Assembly (NCBI GenBank): GCA_022763185.1
Contig: JALEGL010000006.1
Coordinates: forward strand, 301,087-365,086
DNA length: 64,000 bases
Reading direction: 5' to 3'
From: a bacterium
GTDB lineage: Bacteria > Bdellovibrionota_G > JALEGL01
The translations under genes were made by a program, and so were the position numbers. Under the pieces are notes generated by a model that was not told where the DNA came from, did no database searches, and was given only the letters and a program-made list of their open reading frames with translations. Shown here in pieces: positions 62,693 through 64,000 of this stretch (position 1 is its first letter; the number at the start of each line of letters is the position of its first letter).

Positions 62693-63007
62693 ATGAAAGT
62701 AAATAACGTATCATTGTTGGCTTTGTTGGCCTTAACACAAATGTTTCAAGACCCTATAGTTCTGGGGCAAAATACAGAGTCCATTAAACCGGCTAAAGTG
62801 TTAAAGCAGAAAAAAATGTTAATTAACCTGAACACAGCAAGTTTAAAAGATTTGGAGTATTTACCAGGTATTGGAAAAACTTTAGCGATACGTATTATTG
62901 AACGTCGCAAAATAAAACCTTTTCAATCCATCAATGACCTTAAATATGTTGATGGCATTGGAGAGAAAAAATTCAGTAAAATTAAAACCATGATTGCTGT
63001 GAAATAA
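62693..63007 (+). CDS. ComEA-like helix-hairpin-helix DNA-binding protein
   Basis: A 104-residue protein with a hydrophobic N-terminal signal (LLALLALTQMFQDPIVLG), then a double helix-hairpin-helix domain: NTASLKDLEYLPGIGKTLAIRIIERR and INDLKYVDGIGEKKFSKI. This matches periplasmic ComEA proteins that bind incoming DNA during transformation; here only the HhH part and a signal are present. AAGGAGGA 5 bases before ATG 62693 is one of the strongest ribosome-binding sites in the window. No other competence gene is nearby. Confidence 0.87.
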   Translation: MKVNNVSLLALLALTQMFQDPIVLGQNTESIKPAKVLKQKKMLINLNTASLKDLEYLPGIGKTLAIRIIERRKIKPFQSINDLKYVDGIGEKKFSKIKTMIAVK

Positions 63008-63122
63008 GGCTAAAAGCTGAATGGTTTTTAAAGGTATTTGACAACTTGCTCAGTTTAAGAAGCTTGAGGAATTGCAGAGCTTGTTTGATATAACAATAGA
63101 CATGGAGTATAAGGTTTGAACC

Positions 63123-64000
63123 ATGCGCATAGGCATTGCCCAAATCAATACACGTGTAAATAACTTGGCTTTTAACAAAGACGCAATACTGTCTATGCTG
63201 GAGAAGGCGCACAGTCAAAATGTTGATTTATGTATTTTTCCTGAATTAAGTTTGACTGGCTATCCTCTGACAGATGCAAGGTTTTCCTCTGGCTTTTTAA
63301 GAGAGCTTGAATTGCATTTAGAAAGCTTGGCCAAAAACAGTGGAGACATGTGGTTTATTGTAGGGGCACCCCATAAAACTTCTTCTGCAATTTATAACGC
63401 TGCGTATGTTATGGGTGAAGGAAAAATTCAGCATATTGCGCATAAAAGCTTACTACCTAATTATGATGTGTTTGATGAACGGCGTTACTTTTCGCCAGAT
63501 CATACGCAACCTTTGGTATTCAACTACAAAGATCAAAAAATAGCCGTTTTGATTTGCGAAGATATCTGGGAAGATTTTGTGGAAGAAGAGCACTTTAAAT
63601 ATGAGAGTGACCCATTGGATCAATTGCAAGAAAACAAAGTTGATTTATTGGTGAATATATCGGCATCACCCTATTACGTGGGTAAAGAAAAACTTCGCCA
63701 GCAGGTCCTGCACAGAGCTGTAAAACAACTGAATTGCCCCATGGTTTATGTGAACTTGGTGGGAGGTAATGATGAAATACTTTTTGACGGGGAGAGTACA
63801 GTTATGTCTGCCCAGGGGGAGGTGTTACACCGTTCGTCAAAGTTTAGCGAAGATTTTTCAAGTTATGATCTAACACAAGAAAATGTAGCTTTAACGCAAA
63901 CGAGCTCTCAGCAAGCTGTGGCCTTGCTATGGCAGGCCTTATGTATGGGCTTAAAAGACTTTTTTGTTAAAACCCATCAATCCAAAGCCATTATTGGCTT
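63123..64000 (+). CDS. nadE: Glutamine-dependent NAD+ synthetase (3' end outside window)
   Basis: The N-terminal glutaminase (nitrilase-type) domain is visible: catalytic Glu in IFPELSLTGYP, Lys in HKSLLPNYDVFDERRYF and Cys in LICEDIWEDF. Family pieces SASPYYVGKEKLR and VYVNLVGGNDEILFDGES follow. The frame remains open to the last base, so the ATP-dependent synthetase domain lies beyond the window. It converts NaAD to NAD+ using glutamine nitrogen. The start is ATG 63123. Confidence 0.93.
   Translation, partial: MRIGIAQINTRVNNLAFNKDAILSMLEKAHSQNVDLCIFPELSLTGYPLTDARFSSGFLRELELHLESLAKNSGDMWFIVGAPHKTSSAIYNAAYVMGEGKIQHIAHKSLLPNYDVFDERRYFSPDHTQPLVFNYKDQKIAVLICEDIWEDFVEEEHFKYESDPLDQLQENKVDLLVNISASPYYVGKEKLRQQVLHRAVKQLNCPMVYVNLVGGNDEILFDGESTVMSAQGEVLHRSSKFSEDFSSYDLTQENVALTQTSSQQAVALLWQALCMGLKDFFVKTHQSKAIIG

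Overview
The window is an AT-rich, gene-dense stretch of a Gram-negative chromosome. It encodes rod-shape and elongation proteins (MreC, MreD, PBP2, RodA), an Mla phospholipid transporter with an outer-membrane phospholipase, many lipoproteins, HtrA, Rho, an IHF/HU protein, PilZ proteins, a Ser/Thr kinase and very many TPR proteins. This mix, with a DUF4388-like/DnaJ/TPR protein, a multihaem lipoprotein and a short FtsY, points to the former Deltaproteobacteria (Bdellovibrionota or Myxococcota-like). That placement is an inference; no rRNA is present to fix the taxon.

Layout. 1-4.3 kb: mreC-mreD-mrdA-rodA, tightly overlapping. 4.4-9.9 kb: trxA divergent from a DnaJ/TPR gene, followed by a HemX/CcsA-like membrane protein and hemA-hemC-hemD, translationally coupled. 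9.9-14.9 kb (minus): purH, an anchored TPR protein, purD. 15-17.3 kb: M32 carboxypeptidase and pldA. 17.3-23.6 kb (minus): kinase/TPR, alr, mlaE, mlaF, mlaD; mlaD converges on pldA, so two outer-membrane lipid-asymmetry systems sit back to back. 23.9-31.8 kb: ssb, three envelope proteins, khpA, ftsY, tkt, a cyclophilin lipoprotein, two PilZ proteins. 32-37.3 kb: htrA-cvpA, rho, ihfB. 37.4-42.7 kb: an envelope cluster of a three-CxxCH lipoprotein, an SH3-like acidic lipoprotein, a beta-barrel and an 1119-residue TPR protein. 42.8-53.9 kb: serS, tRNA-Ser(UGA), dut, a VanX-type dipeptidase, RluA-type enzyme, GST-trhO-pyrE, a Tat-type HiPIP lipoprotein, an AAA_28 protein with a damaged Walker A, a Cds1-like PLP enzyme and an M48 lipoprotein peptidase. 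54-58 kb: orphan secreted proteins, an antitoxin remnant and decayed DNA. 58-61.3 kb: a small arsenic island. 61.3-64 kb: tRNA-Ser(GGA), another secreted protein, a ComEA-like protein and the start of nadE.

The most unusual part is a set of tRNA-derived repeats. Behind tRNA-Ser(UGA), the tRNA 3' end recurs twice, once as a folded tRNA-like element that still ends in CCA. Around 58.0-58.3 and 61.2 kb, short GC-rich hairpins are joined to tRNA T-arm sequences. A 16-bp copy of the tRNA-Ser(GGA) 3' end lies at 57980 and again in the intact gene at 61269. Between the two copies are acr3-arsC-DUF6428-arsR, visibly richer in G+C than the neighbours, and a broken phage lysozyme gene. I read this as a tRNA-targeted mini-island without its integrase.
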